From Terriglobia bacterium (GTDB lineage: Bacteria; Acidobacteriota; Terriglobia; Terriglobales; SCQP01): a stretch of 64,000 nt of DNA. Positions 17,001 to 25,804 of this stretch are shown here, one piece after another. The stretch is taken from NCBI GenBank assembly GCA_021323595.1, contig JAJPKR010000042.1:124001-188000 (forward strand), read 5' to 3'. The notes beneath the pieces are model-generated. The model ran no database searches. It was given only the letters and a program-made list of their open reading frames with translations, and was not told the DNA's origin. A program made the position numbers and the translations under genes. How positions within the stretch are numbered: the stretch's first letter is position 1; the number at the start of each line of letters is the position of its first letter.

Positions 17001-17078
17001 GCGGGCGGGGATCAAGGAGCGCAGACCGGAGCACAGCCGTTGCCCGCCGGCGCGCGCCTCGCGTGCGCCCCGGTCAGG

Positions 17079-17084
17079 TATAAT
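17079..17084 (+). promoter_or_regulatory. -10 box of rpmE
   Basis: A perfect TATAAT at 17079-17084, 15 bases before the rpmE ATG (17099). GGAG at 17088-17091 serves as the ribosome site. The expected transcription start is near 17091, giving a very short leader. No clear -35 is visible. Confidence 0.55.
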
Positions 17085-17098
17085 TGCGGAGTCGGTCC

Positions 17099-17308
17099 AT
17101 GAAGCCCAACATCCATCCCGCTTACCGCGAGGTGCGCGTCCATTGCGCCTGCGGCAACAGCTTCGTAACCCGGAGCACGCACAAGGGCGACATCCACGTG
17201 GAAATCTGCTCGCAGTGCCATCCCTTTTTCACGGGCAAGCAGAAGCTGGTGGATACGGCCGGCCGCGTCGAGCGCTTCCAGCGCAAGTACGCCAAGATCA
17301 ACAAGTAG
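17099..17308 (+). CDS. rpmE: 50S ribosomal protein L31, zinc-binding type
   Basis: 69 residues from ATG 17099. It starts [20 protein letters not shown] and has cysteines 16, 18, 37 and 40 (CAC...CSQC), so it is the C+ zinc-containing form rather than the zinc-free paralogue induced by zinc starvation. The rest ([20 protein letters not shown]) matches L31 closely. It bridges the ribosomal subunits. It stands alone between glmM and a convergent permease. Confidence 0.97.
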   Translation: MKPNIHPAYREVRVHCACGNSFVTRSTHKGDIHVEICSQCHPFFTGKQKLVDTAGRVERFQRKYAKINK

Positions 17309-17465
17309 CGCTTCCCTACCATCGCCGGCCCAGAGTTGGCGGCGCATCCGCGCAAGGTGTCGAGCATCCCTGTCCGACGCCGCGGCGGGCCGCTATCGTG
17401 AGCCCGTTCCGCCGTGGAGCATGGAGAGCAGGCGGGCGGCCGCGTGCGCGGCGCAGGGCGGCGCG

Positions 17466-18806
17466 CTAAGGGGTGAGGACGACGCGCCGGGCGCGCGCTT
17501 CGCGCGTGTAGAAGGCCAGGACGCCCGCGGCGACGAGCGCGAGACACACGCCTACGGCGCCGAGGTCGGCAGTCACGGCGATGTAGAGCCAGCCGGCGAG
17601 GGCGATCAGCGACGGCAGGGGAAACAGCCACATGCGGAAGGGCAGGCGCAGGTCCCGGCGCTTCCAGCGGATCAGCCATTGCGCCCCGACCTGCGGCACG
17701 AACTTCATGAATACTTGCAGCACCAGCAAGAATTCGATGAGGCGGCTGAGCGAAAACACGCAGGCGAGCATGGCCAAGCCGCCGATCAACAGCAGCGAAT
17801 AATCGGGAAAGCGCTGGCGCGGGTGCAAGTGCCTGAAGACGCGGAAGAAATTGCCGTCTTCGGCGGCGGCATAGGGGACGCGGGAATAGCCGAGCATACC
17901 GGCAAAAAGCGAAGCCAGCGTGATTGCCAGGATCAGCATGGTCATCACCGTGGCGGCGGCGGGTCCGGCCACGGCGCGCATCAGATCGGTGGCGATGGCG
18001 GTCGAATGCACGGCCACGCTCCAAGGAAGCGCGGCGACGATGCCGGCGGTCATCATCAGATAGAGGGCAGCGACGGCGCCCACCGCCCAGAGCACGGCGC
18101 GGGGAATGACCTTGCCCGGCTCGCGCACTTCGGCAGCCACATAGTTGACCGTCCAATAACCGGCATAGTCGTACATCGCATAGCGGGTGGCATGGCCGAG
18201 GCCGCGAAAGACGGCGCCGCCGCGCGGCCAGGGGGCGAAGCGCAGACGCGCCAGTTCCATATGGGGCCAGGCCGCGGCCAGCAGCCAGACGACGGCGCCG
18301 GCGAGCAGCACCCATAGAAAGTAAGAGAGCAGGCGCGTGCCGGAGATATTGCGATAAAGAATCGCGACGCAGGCGAGGGCCGCGCCCGCGGCCACGAAGG
18401 GCAGCGCCCGCGCGGAGATCGGCAAGATCGCGGCCAGGTAATCGGCGAAGCCGACGCAACCGGTGGCGAGGGAGAGCGGGGCGGTGAGCACGATCTGCCA
18501 GACGAACAAGAACGACAGCAAGCGGCCCAGGCCGATGACCCCAAACCCTTCCCGCAGATAAACGTAAGGGCCGCCGGAACGAGGCAAGGCGGCGCCCAAT
18601 TCGGCCCAGATCAGGCCGTCGCACAGCGCCACGACCGCGCCCAGCACCCAACCCAGCATCGCCTGCGGCCCGCCCAGCGTCGCCAGCAACAGCGGCATGG
18701 TGATGAAGGGCCCAACCCCGACCATGTGCAAAACGTTCAGGGCGGCGCCATGCCAGACGCCGACGACGCGCGGCAAAGCCACGGTAGTGGAGGAGGAGGT
18801 TTGCAT
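17466..18806 (-). CDS. APC superfamily amino acid permease
   Basis: 446 residues from ATG 18806; an AGGAGG-like stretch is not seen. About 12 membrane segments fit the amino acid-polyamine-organocation family. The first helix motif GVWHGAALNVLHMVGVGPFI corresponds to the conserved substrate/sodium-binding break, and SGGPYVYLREGFG follows in TM3. Later segments include GLGHATRYAMYDYAGYWTVN and SRVPYAAAEDGNFFRVF. Substrate is likely an amino acid or amine; no nearby catabolic gene narrows it. It is convergent with rpmE and divergent from the REC-PilZ gene. Confidence 0.88.
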   Translation of the reverse strand: MQTSSSTTVALPRVVGVWHGAALNVLHMVGVGPFITMPLLLATLGGPQAMLGWVLGAVVALCDGLIWAELGAALPRSGGPYVYLREGFGVIGLGRLLSFLFVWQIVLTAPLSLATGCVGFADYLAAILPISARALPFVAAGAALACVAILYRNISGTRLLSYFLWVLLAGAVVWLLAAAWPHMELARLRFAPWPRGGAVFRGLGHATRYAMYDYAGYWTVNYVAAEVREPGKVIPRAVLWAVGAVAALYLMMTAGIVAALPWSVAVHSTAIATDLMRAVAGPAAATVMTMLILAITLASLFAGMLGYSRVPYAAAEDGNFFRVFRHLHPRQRFPDYSLLLIGGLAMLACVFSLSRLIEFLLVLQVFMKFVPQVGAQWLIRWKRRDLRLPFRMWLFPLPSLIALAGWLYIAVTADLGAVGVCLALVAAGVLAFYTREARARRVVLTP

Positions 18807-19092
18807 GGCGGCGCGGGACACGTGGTGACACGCGGTCTCATGATAGCGGCGGCACCCGTCCGCCGCCGTGTGGGCGGGGCTTTTCGCGGGGGAAACGCCA
18901 CAGTTTCCGCCACGTTGCGGGCGACCGGCCAAATATGAAACCGCGACCGCTTGTAGGGTATCAGGTGCAAGCCGCTGCACTTCACCGGCGGTGGTGGAGG
19001 TTTTTTCCTGTCCCGAAAACTTGCCAATTGCGGTAAAGTCAACAGAACTGGATGTGAGTCGCTGTCGGGGGTGACTCCTTCGCGCCCTTCGT

Positions 19093-19800
19093 ATGCGGTT
19101 GAAGTTATTGCTGATCGATCACGACGCATTGACTCCGGCGCTGGTCGCGGTGGCGCTCGAGCCTTTGGAGTGCGAAGTGCGTGCCTTTCGCGAGGCCCGC
19201 GAAGCCGCGGCGCTCCTGGAGAGCGAATCTTTCGATGCCGCCATCATCGACATGGAGATGCCGGGGATGAGCGGGCTGGAATTGGCGGGGCGGATTCGAT
19301 CCTCGGCGCGCAACCGCTCGATTCCGATCGTGCTGATGAGCAACCCAGTGCAGGGCGAGGCGGCGCTGCGCGAGGAGTACGGCGGCACGGATCTGGGGAT
19401 TCACTTTTATCTTGCGAAACCCTTCACGCCGGAGCGCCTCTACAGCATCTACTACGCGCTGCGGCGGGCGATCGGGCGGGAGAAGCGGCATTTTCCGCGC
19501 GTGCCGCTGCGGTTGCCGGTGAGCTGCCGCGCCGACGGCCAAGTCTTCGAGCTCTTCAGCCTCGACTTGAGCCTGGGCGGCATGTGCCTGACCGCCGGAG
19601 GCGATCTCAATCTGCCGAAGACACTGGAGCTGGAATTCACGCTGCCGCGCGCCACCGAGCCGATTCGCTGCCGGGCGCAAGTGCTGCGGCAGGGGCCGGC
19701 GGATTCGCTAGGCGTGGAGTTCTTCGCGGTATCGGCGGAGATGCAAACCATGCTGCAGCGGCAGGTGGATGAAGCGCTGCGCACCGCCGCCGGCGCGTAA
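19093..19800 (+). CDS. response regulator with REC and PilZ domains
   Basis: 235 residues. The receiver domain has the acidic pair D9/D11 in LLLIDHD, the phosphoacceptor D53 in AAIIDMEMPGMSG, and K109 in YLAKPF. The second half is a PilZ domain, which binds cyclic di-GMP through RxxxR (R132 to R136 in KRHFPRVPLRLPV) and DLSLGGMCL. It thus couples a phosphorylation signal to c-di-GMP, affecting motility, adhesion or exopolysaccharide through an unknown target. No DNA-binding domain is present. No histidine kinase is adjacent. The preceding 286 bp has no gene. Confidence 0.9.
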   Translation: MRLKLLLIDHDALTPALVAVALEPLECEVRAFREAREAAALLESESFDAAIIDMEMPGMSGLELAGRIRSSARNRSIPIVLMSNPVQGEAALREEYGGTDLGIHFYLAKPFTPERLYSIYYALRRAIGREKRHFPRVPLRLPVSCRADGQVFELFSLDLSLGGMCLTAGGDLNLPKTLELEFTLPRATEPIRCRAQVLRQGPADSLGVEFFAVSAEMQTMLQRQVDEALRTAAGA

Positions 19801-20004
19801 GGCGCGCCAAACCGAAGAAGGCCTGCGGGAAACCGGCCTCCCGGACCCGGGAACCCAAGTCGGCGGGCGTGGCGGGCGCCGCGGCGGACGACCGCAAATC
19901 CAGCGCCAAGACTGAGGGTGCCGGGACGCGGGAGGCCGGTTCGGCCCTCGGGGACCGCGATCGTGCCGGCGGCGGACGCCGCCTCGGATGCCACAATCGT
20001 AGGA

Positions 20005-21495
20005 ATGGGGCTCGGCGCAGAGGACGACACGATTGTGGCGGTGGCGACGGCGCCGGGACGCGGCGGAGTGGGCATCGTGCGGCTCTCCGGCGCCCGGGCA
20101 TTGGAGATCGCGCGCGCGATTTTGACGCCGGCGGGCCGGGGCTCGATCGCGCCGGCCGGCGCGGAGACCGGACAGCGAGAGCCGGCCGCGACCGGCGCTT
20201 TTGCCAGCCAATCTCCGCCGGCCTCCGCCGGATCGGGGCAAGCAGACGGCTGGCGTCCGTGGCGGGTGCGGCGGATGCTATTCAGCGATCTGGAAGAGGT
20301 TCTGGTCACGTATTTCGCGGCACCCCATTCGTACACCGCCGAAGATGTGATCGAAATCGCCGCGCACGGTTCGCCGCCGGTGCTGGCGGCGCTGGTGGCG
20401 GCGGCGCAGGCGCGCGGGGCGCGCCTGGCGGAGCCGGGCGAGTTCACGCGGCGGGCGTTTCTGCACGGCAAGATGGACCTGACGCAGGCCGAGGCGGTGC
20501 GCGACCTGATTGCCGCGGAAACGCTGCTGCAGGCGCGCACCGCGGCGCGGCAGCTGCGCGGCGCGGCGGCGGCGGGCTTGGCGCCGCTGCGGCGCCAAGT
20601 GCTGGAGCTGGTGGCGCGGCTCGAGGCCGGCATTGACTTCGCTGACGACGACGTCTCGGTGATGAGCGGCGAGGCGCTGGCCGCGAGTCTGCACGAGTTA
20701 CGGCAGGCGGCGGCAGCCGCGCTCGAGCAATTCCAGCGTGGCCGCTACGCCCGCGAGGGCGTGAGCCTGGCGATTCTGGGCCGGCCGAACGTGGGCAAAT
20801 CCAGCCTGTTCAACCGCCTCTTCGGGGCGGAGCGGGTGATCGTAACCGCGACGCCCGGCACGACCCGCGATCTGGTGAGCGAAGGGATCGATTTGGAGGG
20901 CATTCCGGCGCGGCTGGTGGATACGGCGGGAATCCGTCACGCAAGCGACGAGGCCGAGCGGCTGGGCATCGCCAAGAGCCGGCAGGCGGGCGCCGATGCC
21001 GACTTGGTGCTGGCGGTCTTCGACGCGGCCCGCGCATGGGAGAGCGCCGATGCCGAACTGCTGCGCGAGCTGGGCTCCTATCCGCGCGTGGTGGTGATTT
21101 GGAACAAATGCGACCTGCCGCGGCGGGCATCGGGCGCGCAACTGCGGGAGGCGCTGGAGGCGGCCGGGATCGGCGGGGGGGTGGAGGGGATCCATGAAGT
21201 TTCGGCGCTGACCGGGGCGGGGGTGCCGGAGCTACGGCGGCGCCTGCGCCAGATGCTCGCGCCCGACGCGGAAGCGGCGGCGGGCTGGCTCGGCAATGCC
21301 CGTCATGCCGCGCGTTTGCAAGACTTTGTGGCGGCATTGGAGCGGGCGCAGGCGGGCCTGCGGCAGAACATGCCGCACGAGGCGCTGCTGGTGGATTTGC
21401 ACCAAGCCCGGCGCGAACTGGAAGCCATTACCGGCATGAGCGACATCGAAGATATACTGGGAATAATCTTCTCGACTTTTTGCGTCGGGAAGTGA
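20005..21495 (+). CDS. mnmE: tRNA modification GTPase MnmE
   Basis: About 496 residues from ATG 20005; GTG 19963 and GTG 19918 are upstream alternatives. It has the N-terminal formyl-THF domain (DTIVAVATAPGRGGVGIVR), the helical domain, and a G domain with GRPNVGKSSL, TPGTTRDLV, DTAGIR and NKCD. It ends in the diagnostic FCVGK, whose Cys and Lys are essential. With MnmG it installs the cmnm5U modification at wobble uridines. A proline/serine-rich insertion (about residues 45-80) interrupts the N-terminal domain before RRMLFSDLEEVLV and is unusual but in frame. Cytoplasmic. Confidence 0.95.
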   Translation: MGLGAEDDTIVAVATAPGRGGVGIVRLSGARALEIARAILTPAGRGSIAPAGAETGQREPAATGAFASQSPPASAGSGQADGWRPWRVRRMLFSDLEEVLVTYFAAPHSYTAEDVIEIAAHGSPPVLAALVAAAQARGARLAEPGEFTRRAFLHGKMDLTQAEAVRDLIAAETLLQARTAARQLRGAAAAGLAPLRRQVLELVARLEAGIDFADDDVSVMSGEALAASLHELRQAAAAALEQFQRGRYAREGVSLAILGRPNVGKSSLFNRLFGAERVIVTATPGTTRDLVSEGIDLEGIPARLVDTAGIRHASDEAERLGIAKSRQAGADADLVLAVFDAARAWESADAELLRELGSYPRVVVIWNKCDLPRRASGAQLREALEAAGIGGGVEGIHEVSALTGAGVPELRRRLRQMLAPDAEAAAGWLGNARHAARLQDFVAALERAQAGLRQNMPHEALLVDLHQARRELEAITGMSDIEDILGIIFSTFCVGK

Positions 21496-21569
21496 GCGCC
21501 GGGAGGAGTCCGTAACCGTCCGGCGCAAGCGGGCATCCCATAAACGATCCTGTAGATGAGGTGACGACC

Positions 21570-22538
21570 ATGGCCGCGCGACAGCGCCTGTTGCGTCCGC
21601 TCTTCGCCGGCGTCTTGCTGGCTGCCTTGACGGCAAGCCTGTGGTCGCAGCAAGTCGACCCGCATAAACTCAAGCCCGAAGACGATGTGTATCTGATCGG
21701 CCACCGTAAGGTCGGCAGCGGCATCGACTTCTACTCGCTGAAGAAGGAGATCGCGCTGGGGCAGGAGCTGGCGCGCCAGGTCGAGCAAAACAGCGTCGTC
21801 ATCAAGGATCCGGTCATCAACGAGTACGTGAACCGGCTGGCGCAGAACTTGGTGCGCAACTCCGATGCCAAGGTGCCGTTCACGGTGAAGGTGCTGCAGG
21901 ACGATTCGATCAACGCCTTCGCTTTGCCCGGCGGCTTTTTCTTCGTCAACTCCGGGCTGATTTTGGGCCTCAACGAAGAAGATGAGCTGGCGGGGGCGAT
22001 GGCGCACGAGATTGCACACGTTGCCGCCCGCCATGCCACGCGCAATATGACCAAGGGGGAACTGCTGTCGCTCGCCACCATTCCCGTGGAGATCGCCGCC
22101 GGCCCCGGGCTGGGCGGCTTGGGCGTGGCGGAGGCGGCGGACTTGATCGTGCCGATGAAGTTCATGTCGTTCACGCGCGCGGCCGAGCGCGAGGCCGATT
22201 GGCTAGGCGTGCAGTATCTGTGGAAGGCCGGCTACGATCCCGAAGGGATGGTGCGGGCGTTCCAAGTGCTTGAAGAACTGGACAAGAAGCGCCCGGGATT
22301 GTTCGACCGCGCCTTCGCCAGCCACCCCCAGACACCCGACCGCGTCGCCGCCAGCCAGCGCGAGATCGCGACCATCCTGCCGCCGCGTTCGGCTTACATC
22401 GTGAATACGAGCGAGTTCAACCGGGTCAAGCTGCGGCTGGCGAAGCTGATCGAGGGCGCGAAGGTGAAGGCGCGCCAGGCGCAGCAGACGAACACGCCTC
22501 CGGGACCGCCGGTATTGACCCGCAGTCCCAATCCTTAG
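21570..22538 (+). CDS. M48 family metallopeptidase
   Basis: 322 residues from ATG 21570; GAGGTGA upstream is the ribosome site. An N-terminal signal peptide (LFAGVLLAALTASLWSQ) precedes a catalytic domain. The zinc-binding AMAHEIAHVAARHATR (His146, Glu147, His150) is followed by a glutamate in EREADWLGVQYL. DSINAFALPGGFFFVNSGL before the motif is typical of the BepA/LoiP-type periplasmic M48 proteases that supervise outer-membrane assembly. No TPR repeats follow, so it resembles the shorter LoiP-like forms. A GC-rich hairpin (GGGG-CTTCG-CCCC) lies just after the stop. Confidence 0.92.
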   Translation: MAARQRLLRPLFAGVLLAALTASLWSQQVDPHKLKPEDDVYLIGHRKVGSGIDFYSLKKEIALGQELARQVEQNSVVIKDPVINEYVNRLAQNLVRNSDAKVPFTVKVLQDDSINAFALPGGFFFVNSGLILGLNEEDELAGAMAHEIAHVAARHATRNMTKGELLSLATIPVEIAAGPGLGGLGVAEAADLIVPMKFMSFTRAAEREADWLGVQYLWKAGYDPEGMVRAFQVLEELDKKRPGLFDRAFASHPQTPDRVAASQREIATILPPRSAYIVNTSEFNRVKLRLAKLIEGAKVKARQAQQTNTPPGPPVLTRSPNP

Positions 22539-22588
22539 CCCGGGGCTTCGCCCCCCGGTCCGGGGATGCGGAGCACACGCATGAGCGG

Positions 22589-22616
22589 TTGACAGGGCAA
22601 TAGAACTGACTAAAAT
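22589..22616 (+). promoter_or_regulatory. sigma-70 promoter of the small zinc-ribbon gene
   Basis: TTGACA (22589-22594), 16-bp spacer, TAAAAT (22611-22616): a perfect -35 and five of six -10 bases. The expected start near 22623 leaves a leader of about 27 bases before ATG 22650. It is the best housekeeping-type promoter seen here. Confidence 0.8.
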
Positions 22617-22649
22617 AACTCCACCTTTGCCGCAAGGCTGGGGTTTGGG

Positions 22650-22823
22650 ATGCCTGTTCCTGCAACACCCGAATCCGATCCACCGGCAGCGTGCCCGCAC
22701 CGGCGCGTGCAAGTCGTAGCCCGGAAGCAAGGGTACGAATATTTCGAGTGTCTCGATTGCCGCTCGATTCTCGAACCCGAAGATCTGGAGCGGACACCGG
22801 AAGCGGAGCCGGAAGCAGAATAG
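22650..22823 (+). CDS. small zinc-ribbon-like protein
   Basis: 57 residues. It begins MPVPATPESDPPAACPHRRV and contains a second Cys pair in YFECLDCRSIL, with a CPH in the first half. Cysteines 15, 34 and 37 plus a histidine could form one zinc site. The tail is acidic (EPEDLERTPEAEPEAE). A strong promoter at 22589-22616 directly upstream argues that it is real. Function is unknown; single zinc ribbons often bind nucleic acid or protein. Confidence 0.65.
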   Translation: MPVPATPESDPPAACPHRRVQVVARKQGYEYFECLDCRSILEPEDLERTPEAEPEAE

Positions 22824-22922
22824 GGTAGGGTTTCAAAATAGGTCGCCCGAGGCGTGAGATTCGTCATCCTTTTGGTGGCCACGCGCGTCTAAAAAAGAGA
22901 GTCGTAGTCGAGGTACACACCC

Positions 22923-23153
22923 GTGAATACTGCTCAATTGCAAAAGTCACTTGAGGAACTGCGTCGCGAACAAGCGCGACTCAATGAAGCGGTCCGCACA
23001 CTGGAGGAATTGGTGAGCGGCACCAAGACCAACCGTTTGAGTCCGGAAGGGCGGGCGCGGATCTCCGAAGCCGCCAAGCGGCGCTGGGAAGAGCATCGGC
23101 GCAAGTCCGCCGCCGCCCGCGGCCGGCACGCGCCTTCGCACCGCGCGGCTTAA
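22923..23153 (+). CDS. small coiled-coil basic protein
   Basis: 76 residues from GTG 22923. The first 35 form a heptad-type coiled coil (QLQKSLEELRREQARLNEAV). A helix-rich basic segment follows, LSPEGRARISEAAKRRWEEH, resembling the NUMOD3-like or H-NS-tail-like DNA-binding motif SxEgRxrIseAakrRW seen in many small bacterial proteins. The extreme C-terminus is Ala/Arg/His-rich. It may be a small nucleoid- or DNA-associated protein (inference). Its TAA overlaps the TTAA shared with the stop of the convergent HhH gene. Confidence 0.55.
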   Translation: MNTAQLQKSLEELRREQARLNEAVRTLEELVSGTKTNRLSPEGRARISEAAKRRWEEHRRKSAAARGRHAPSHRAA

Positions 23154-23551
23154 CCGGCGCGCCGCGGCGGGCGCACCGGCTTTCCGGAGCGGGAGGGGCG
23201 GGCGCGATGGACGACGAGATGGGCTTTGGCCAGGGCGTATTGAGCAGGGGTCAGCAGGTGGCGGCGCAGCAGATCGCGCTTGGCCCGCCAAGGGCGCGCC
23301 GCCACGATCTGCGCGGCCAAAGCCGAGCTTAGTCCTGGGACGCGGGCGAGTTGCGCCGCGGCGGCATGGTTCAGATCGAGCGGGCGGGCGCGAGCATTGA
23401 CGCGCGGGGGATCGGATTTCGCGGCCGTGGCGACCGGGCGCACGGCAGCGTCAGGCAGGCGATAGGCGAATACTTGCCGCTGCTGCGTCTGACAGGCGAG
23501 CGCAGCGATCAGCAAAAACATCAGCAGCGTCACAACCGCGGCGGGGCGCAT
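23150..23551 (-). CDS. secreted helix-hairpin-helix protein (ComEA-like)
   Basis: 133 residues from ATG 23551. A hydrophobic N-terminus (MRPAAVVTLLMFLLIAALAC) serves as signal or anchor, the Cys making a lipoprotein possible. A proline-rich linker follows, then a helix-hairpin-helix module: RPLDLNHAAAAQLARVPGL with SSALAAQIVAARPWRAKRDL. ComEA-type HhH proteins bind DNA at the cell surface for uptake, but this one may have another use. The C-terminus is very basic (HRARPSRSGKPVRPPRRAG), also fitting nucleic-acid binding. It overlaps the stop of the small coiled-coil gene. Confidence 0.7.
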   Translation of the reverse strand: MRPAAVVTLLMFLLIAALACQTQQRQVFAYRLPDAAVRPVATAAKSDPPRVNARARPLDLNHAAAAQLARVPGLSSALAAQIVAARPWRAKRDLLRRHLLTPAQYALAKAHLVVHRARPSRSGKPVRPPRRAG

Positions 23552-23866
23552 GCCCCCAGCGTGGAGAACGGCGGCTGACACGGCAAGATACCCAAACGGG
23601 GGTAGCGAGAATGCTTGCTGCTCGCCTGGGATTCGAACGCGCCGGGGGTTACCACGCAGGCGGCGCAAAGCGCGTAGCCGGTGAAACTTGGCGATAGCCG
23701 GACGCAACCGCATTGACGTCGGCTTGCCGCCGGCCGGCGGCGCGGCGCGGCTGGCCCCGCCGCTGAGCCAGAAGGCGCCGCGTAAGCGGCTGCTGCGACG
23801 GGCGATCGCCGCATCCTGTCGTGCGATTCCCGGGGCGCTGCGCCCAAGACGCCGGCCGCCGGAGGG
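23552..23866. other. gene-free interval between HhH gene and thrS
   Basis: Frames run through this stretch but show only arginine/alanine-rich composition expected from GC-rich DNA. A TTCGAA at 23632-23637 gives a tRNA T-arm-like look, but the flanking bases do not pair. I see no promoter, terminator or gene I would defend. Confidence 0.6.
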
Positions 23867-25759
23867 TTAGTAGGAAGCGGCCGGCGCGGCTTCCTCAGCC
23901 GCGAAGAGGCTGCTGTAATCCTTCACCGCAACGTCGAGAACGCGATTGCGAACCTTTTCCGCGATCTCGGCCCAGACGGTTTGCGCCGGCAAAACCCCGC
24001 GATCCTTTTCCTGATGGGTGCGGAGAGAAACGGAGCCTTCGGCCGCTTCGCGTTTGCCGACCACCAGCATGTAGGGGACCTTGTTCATTTCCGCTTCGCG
24101 AATGCGGTAGTTGATCTTACTGGTGGCGGGGGCAAGCTCGACGCGAAGGCCCAAGGCCCGGGCCTGGCGCACGAGCTGCTCGGCGTATTCGGTTTGGCCT
24201 TCAGCGATCGGCATCACCAGCGCCTGCACCGGCGCCAGCCAAGTCGGCAACGCGCCGGCAAAGTGCTCGAGCAAGATTCCCAAGAAACGCTCGATGGATC
24301 CGAACAGAGCGCGGTGAATCACGACGGGGGTGCGCGGCTGATTGTCGGCGTCGATATATTCGAGTTCGAAGCGGCGCGGCAGTTGAAAGTCGAGCTGCAC
24401 GGTGCCGCACTGCCACTCACGGCCCATGCTGTCGTGAATCTTCACATCGATCTTGGGCCCGTAATAGGCGCCGCCGCCGGCATCGACTTTGTACGCGTGT
24501 CCGGCGGCCTCAAGCGCCTGCCGCAGGCCGTGTTCGGCTTTTTCCCAAAGCTCGGGGGCGCCCATGGCCTTTTCGGGCTTGGTCGAGAGAGTCATCGAAT
24601 AGCGCAGGCCGAAGATGGCGTAAATCTTGGCGAGCAGGGCCAGCACCCGGCCGATCTCATCTTGAATCTGCTCCTCGCGCACGAAGAGATGGGCGTCGTC
24701 TTGGGTGAAGACGCGGGCGCGCATCAGCCCGTGCAGAGCTCCCATCGGTTCCGCGCGGTGGAGGAGCTGGCCTTCGCCGATGCGCAGCGGCAGATCGCGA
24801 TAGGAGTGCTGGCGAGTCTTGTAGTAAAGCATGGTGTCCGGACAGTTCATCGGCTTCAGCGCCAATTCCGGTCCGGATTCGGCGGCATCCGGCTGCGCCG
24901 CGGCGTCCGCCGCCGCGCCATCCTCGACCAAGAACATGTTTTCGCGGAAATGGTCCCAATGGCCTGAGGTGACGAACAAATCCTTGCGATAGAGGACGGG
25001 ATTGAGGATCTCCAAATAGCCCGCCTCGGCGTGAGTCTCGCGCCAGAGGCGCAGCAGTTCGTTGCGGACGACGACGCCGCGCGGATGCCAGAATGGACAG
25101 CCCGCCGACCACGGATGAAAGCTGAACAGATCGAGCTGCTGGCCGAGCTTGCGATGGTCGCGCATCTTGGAATCCTCCAAGAAGCGCAGGTACTCTTCGA
25201 GATCTTCCGCCGATTCCCAGGCCGTGCCGTAGATGCGCTGGAGCATGGGCCGGCGCTCGTCGCCGCGCCAGTACGCGCCGGCGATGGAGGTCAGTTTGAA
25301 GTGAGTGCAGGCGCCGCCCTGGGCGACATGCGGGCCGGCGCAAAGATCGATGAACCGGTCTTGGCGATACAGCGAGACGGTATCGTCGGCGATGCCGGCG
25401 AGAATCTCCAGCTTGTAATCCTGCTTCCACGCGCGAAAGAGCTCGATCGCGCGCAGGCGCGGCAGTTGGGCGCGCTCGAAGACCGGATTGCGGGCGGCGA
25501 TCTTGCGCATGCGCTTCTCGATCTCGGGGAGATCTCCCGGCGTGAGCGCGCGCGGCAGGTCCATGTCGTAATAAAAGCCGTTTTCGATGGGCGGACCGAT
25601 GGCGAGCTTGACGTCCGGGAAGATTTCCCGCACGGCTTGCGCCATGATGTGCGAGCTGGAGTGGCGCACGCGGCGCAAGCGCTCGGCGCGCGGCAAGCCG
25701 GGCGGAACGACATTCGGTATCCAGGTCAGACCGGCGAGGATGGAGTCGGCATCGGACAT
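23867..25759 (-). CDS. thrS: threonyl-tRNA synthetase lacking the TGS domain
   Basis: 630 residues from ATG 25759. The N-terminus goes directly into the N2 editing domain: HSSSHIMAQ with His33 and His37, and the partner motif DLCAGPH. The class II catalytic core has the zinc ligands in KPMNCPDTM, ALHGLMRARVF and VVIHRALFGS. The C-terminal anticodon-binding domain ends PYMLVVGKREAAEG. Most bacterial ThrRS begin with a TGS (N1) domain of about 60 residues. None precedes it here, and only about 45 bases separate this start from the upstream DUF2784 stop, so the domain is truly absent. Editing and aminoacylation residues look intact. Confidence 0.95.
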   Translation of the reverse strand: MSDADSILAGLTWIPNVVPPGLPRAERLRRVRHSSSHIMAQAVREIFPDVKLAIGPPIENGFYYDMDLPRALTPGDLPEIEKRMRKIAARNPVFERAQLPRLRAIELFRAWKQDYKLEILAGIADDTVSLYRQDRFIDLCAGPHVAQGGACTHFKLTSIAGAYWRGDERRPMLQRIYGTAWESAEDLEEYLRFLEDSKMRDHRKLGQQLDLFSFHPWSAGCPFWHPRGVVVRNELLRLWRETHAEAGYLEILNPVLYRKDLFVTSGHWDHFRENMFLVEDGAAADAAAQPDAAESGPELALKPMNCPDTMLYYKTRQHSYRDLPLRIGEGQLLHRAEPMGALHGLMRARVFTQDDAHLFVREEQIQDEIGRVLALLAKIYAIFGLRYSMTLSTKPEKAMGAPELWEKAEHGLRQALEAAGHAYKVDAGGGAYYGPKIDVKIHDSMGREWQCGTVQLDFQLPRRFELEYIDADNQPRTPVVIHRALFGSIERFLGILLEHFAGALPTWLAPVQALVMPIAEGQTEYAEQLVRQARALGLRVELAPATSKINYRIREAEMNKVPYMLVVGKREAAEGSVSLRTHQEKDRGVLPAQTVWAEIAEKVRNRVLDVAVKDYSSLFAAEEAAPAASY

Positions 25760-25804
25760 CGGCAATCTCTGAATTTTAGCAAGCGCCGGTTCCGCGCCGT
25801 GCGC

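Noticed and set aside
23610-23705. tRNA-like T-arm (TTCGAA context) on the minus strand
   Set aside because: The T-stem pairs at only two of five positions and no acceptor or anticodon stem can be drawn, so it is not a tRNA gene.
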